Part shown: in pieces, positions 62,144-64,000 of the stretch
How the letters are laid out: the number at the start of each line of letters is the position of its first letter
Position numbering within the stretch: the stretch's first letter is position 1
Source: Fusarium oxysporum f. sp. lycopersici 4287
Taxonomy: Eukaryota; Ascomycota; Sordariomycetes; Hypocreales; Nectriaceae
Direction: 5' to 3'
Length of the DNA stretch: 64,000 nucleotides
Assembly (NCBI RefSeq): GCF_000149955.1
Contig: NC_030990.1
Coordinates: 620,001 to 684,000, forward strand
Notes under the pieces: generated by a model
What the model was told of the DNA's origin: nothing
What the model saw: the letters and a program-made list of their open reading frames with translations, nothing else
The model's database searches: none
Position numbers and translations under genes: made by a program

Positions 62144-63210
62144 CTGCGTGAACAACCATACACTATCACAAGATGAGATGCTCGTCAAAGGCGGATTGCG
62201 AGGGTTACGCTCTATGTGTATAATGAAAGGCCAAGAAAAGATACAGAGATAAAGGGTATCAACAAATGAGTGTACGTGAGAGTATTCTGGGAGCTCAGTT
62301 GGTGTGGATAGAACAAGGGAAAGGGCATAAAGAGAAAGAGGTCATACTGGTCAAAAGTTCTGGAGGGTCACAGAGGGTGTTAAATCGCACACCTGATGCA
62401 AGACCCTTTGAGGCGAACCTCGCCCGGTGGCCGCAATGGCCTGGGTGCAGTACCATTGTTCTCAGGCTAGCATCACCGCACGTACCAGAAGTGGTTTGCC
62501 GTGGTGTTGGCAACAAAGAGAGATGTCTTCCTTTTGACAAGTTGATGGGTGGTCTGTGACGAGGATCGCCCTTCCTCGGCGTTACCGTTCATCCTTTGAG
62601 CTTAGCTGATCTTGTTTTCGAGGCTTGGCTCAAAGGTCAACATCTTGCGCTGCATTCCGACTGCTGTATTAAGAATAATTCAGAATTTTTATGAACATTT
62701 TCTTAGAGTCTGTCGCAACCCCTGTAAATGCATTGAAACAGAGGAAGAGACCGTTGGAAACAAAAACGGTTGGTGACCTGACGGCCAATCGCCCAGCCAC
62801 ACAAAACGTCAACCCCAAAAAGGTCGACAATAACAAACACATATTGACACAAAATTAGCAACAGGCAGGCCAAATCTCCAAGCACCTCTCAATCGAGGTG
62901 CAATCAAGCCTCCTTCGATCAGTGAGGTGTGCCTGTTCTTTGTCTCCAGCCGGACTTGGTAGGTCCGAAAAGAGGGGAAGCTCAGTCAATGTAAACAAAG
63001 AAGCCGGAAACACGGTTGCGTGGAAATAGCAACTGGCAATGTGTTGTTTGAGCTTCTTTGTTCAATCGCAAATAACGAGTAATCACGAGAGGGGAATGGG
63101 GGCTATGAATGAAGTCGTTCATTATGGTATTGTAAGATGCTTCTTTTGTCCAATTTCGGTCTGGGTATCGGATGTTGCAATGCCAACTTGACGGACTGAT
63201 GCGTCCAGGA
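62144..63210. other. Intergenic region, no gene seen
   Basis: Promoter of the zinc-finger gene at left and 3' flank of the transaldolase at right; open frames are short and overlapping. Confidence 0.5.
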
Positions 63211-64000
63211 TCACCCAGCATGCTGCTTCACAAGTCCCTCGAGCTTGTCTTGGAAGTCGGCGAAGTAGTTGATGGCCTGGATAATCTTACCTTCACTCGT
63301 ACCAAAGCCACTTCTGGTGAAAGCCATTCTCCATGAACTTTCATCCCTAACCAGGGCATTGTAGTCTTTCGTTTCCCAGCTCTTCTTTGCAGGGCCTTGC
63401 GCGAAGTATTCGCCCAGTGTGCCATTCCAGGTCGACAAGTCAGCAGCAGCGAGTCCATTGAGTAAGTTCGGTGAAATCGTGACATGTTGTATCCCGGCAA
63501 GCTGCATCACTTCATCCACAGATGTGAGTGATGCTGCCAACACTTGTGTGCGGAATGAATGGCTAATGTAGTAGGCTTGTGCTTCGCGACAAAACTCAAA
63601 GGCTTTGTTTTCGTCAACGTATCTGTGATTGTTAGAATGGCGAGGGCCCGTAGCAAGTCAAACTCACCCAGCTTCAAAATGAACTTTGAGCTCATTGACA
63701 TATGGTGCGATGTATGTACACTGGGCCTCGGCAGCCAACGCCGCTTGCTCCATGCAAAACATGGTAGTCGCAAGGGTCGCAATTCCTTTCATCTCAAGTG
63801 TTCGACATGCCTGAAGACCTTCCCAAGTTGCGGGGATCTTGACGCACACCCTCTTCTCGTCGAAGTCCGGCGCCAGGTGTTTAAAGATATTCACGATACC
63901 TATATAGCTAGTGAGCGTGAGCAACAGAGATACGAAACGGAAGACTTACGGTAGGCGTCACTAATGGTGCCGTTGGTTGAGTAGGACAGCTTTGGGTTGG
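63211..64000 (-). CDS. Transaldolase-family enzyme, partial (5' end outside window)
   Basis: TAL/FSA-type aldolase transferring dihydroxyacetone units in the pentose phosphate pathway or a related reaction. The gene runs off the right edge. Visible exons (edge to about 63950, about 63900 to 63666, and about 63620 to 63211) have GTAAGT/GTGAGT donors and TATAG/CACAG acceptors. The Schiff-base Lys lies in RVCVKIPATWEGLQACRTLE; downstream features are KGIATLATTMFCMEQAALA, TYIAPYVNEL and HVTISPNLLNGLA. The C-terminus is complete (KLEGLVKQHAG). It resembles the fungal transaldolase-like clade distinct from the canonical TAL1 as well as it does TAL1 itself. Confidence 0.82.

Overview
The window looks like nuclear DNA of a filamentous ascomycete, most likely a Fusarium-type member of the Hypocreales. 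Genes are dense and mostly carry short introns of 45-170 bp with GTAAGT-type donors, CTAAC/CTGAC branch points and YAG acceptors. Families include a NOP-1/OpsA-type opsin, a fungal fruit-body lectin, a secreted exopolygalacturonase, a STAND-type N-terminal domain with ankyrin repeats, a Zn2Cys6 factor and a fungal RVT (reverse-transcriptase-related) cellular gene. Genus is inferred from family content and codon style only.

Layout. 0.9-2.9 kb: MFS drug/polyamine transporter. 5.2-5.6 kb: single-exon lectin. 6.8-12.0 kb: full-length ABCA-type ABC transporter. 13.5-14.7 kb: Gal80-like Gfo/Idh/MocA protein. 15.3-16.6 kb: flavin disulfide oxidoreductase of the GliT/thioredoxin-reductase type with a signal peptide. 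17.2-19.6 kb: patatin lipase. 21.5-22.5 kb: opsin. 23.7-32.1 kb: a three-gene set made of a Dal5-like permease, a Zn2Cys6 activator and a divergent three-domain enzyme that fuses two 3-hydroxyisobutyrate-dehydrogenase-like domains to a four-carbon-acid sugar kinase (DUF1537/OtnK). This set is probably for tetronate (threonate/erythronate) catabolism. 32.8-35.7 kb: an RVT gene. A short decayed copy of the RVT 3' end lies at 23.4-23.55 kb in the same orientation, so the catabolic set sits between two direct repeats of the RVT tail.

36-45.6 kb is more accessory and includes damage: an ankyrin/STAND-like gene, a DUF7730-type gene with an in-frame stop, a truncated metallopeptidase-like remnant head-to-head with a truncated Ser/Thr- and Cys-rich gene, and an ABM-fold protein. 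46.3-48.0 kb: MFS efflux pump. 49.1-50.6 kb: GH28 exopolygalacturonase. The remainder is conserved housekeeping: MSH6 (51.8-55.6 kb), a very large zinc-finger nuclear-type protein (56.1-62.1 kb) and a transaldolase that runs off the right edge.

Intron positions were derived by hand from splice signals and reading-phase consistency. Most models close exactly in frame; those that do not are marked as approximate.
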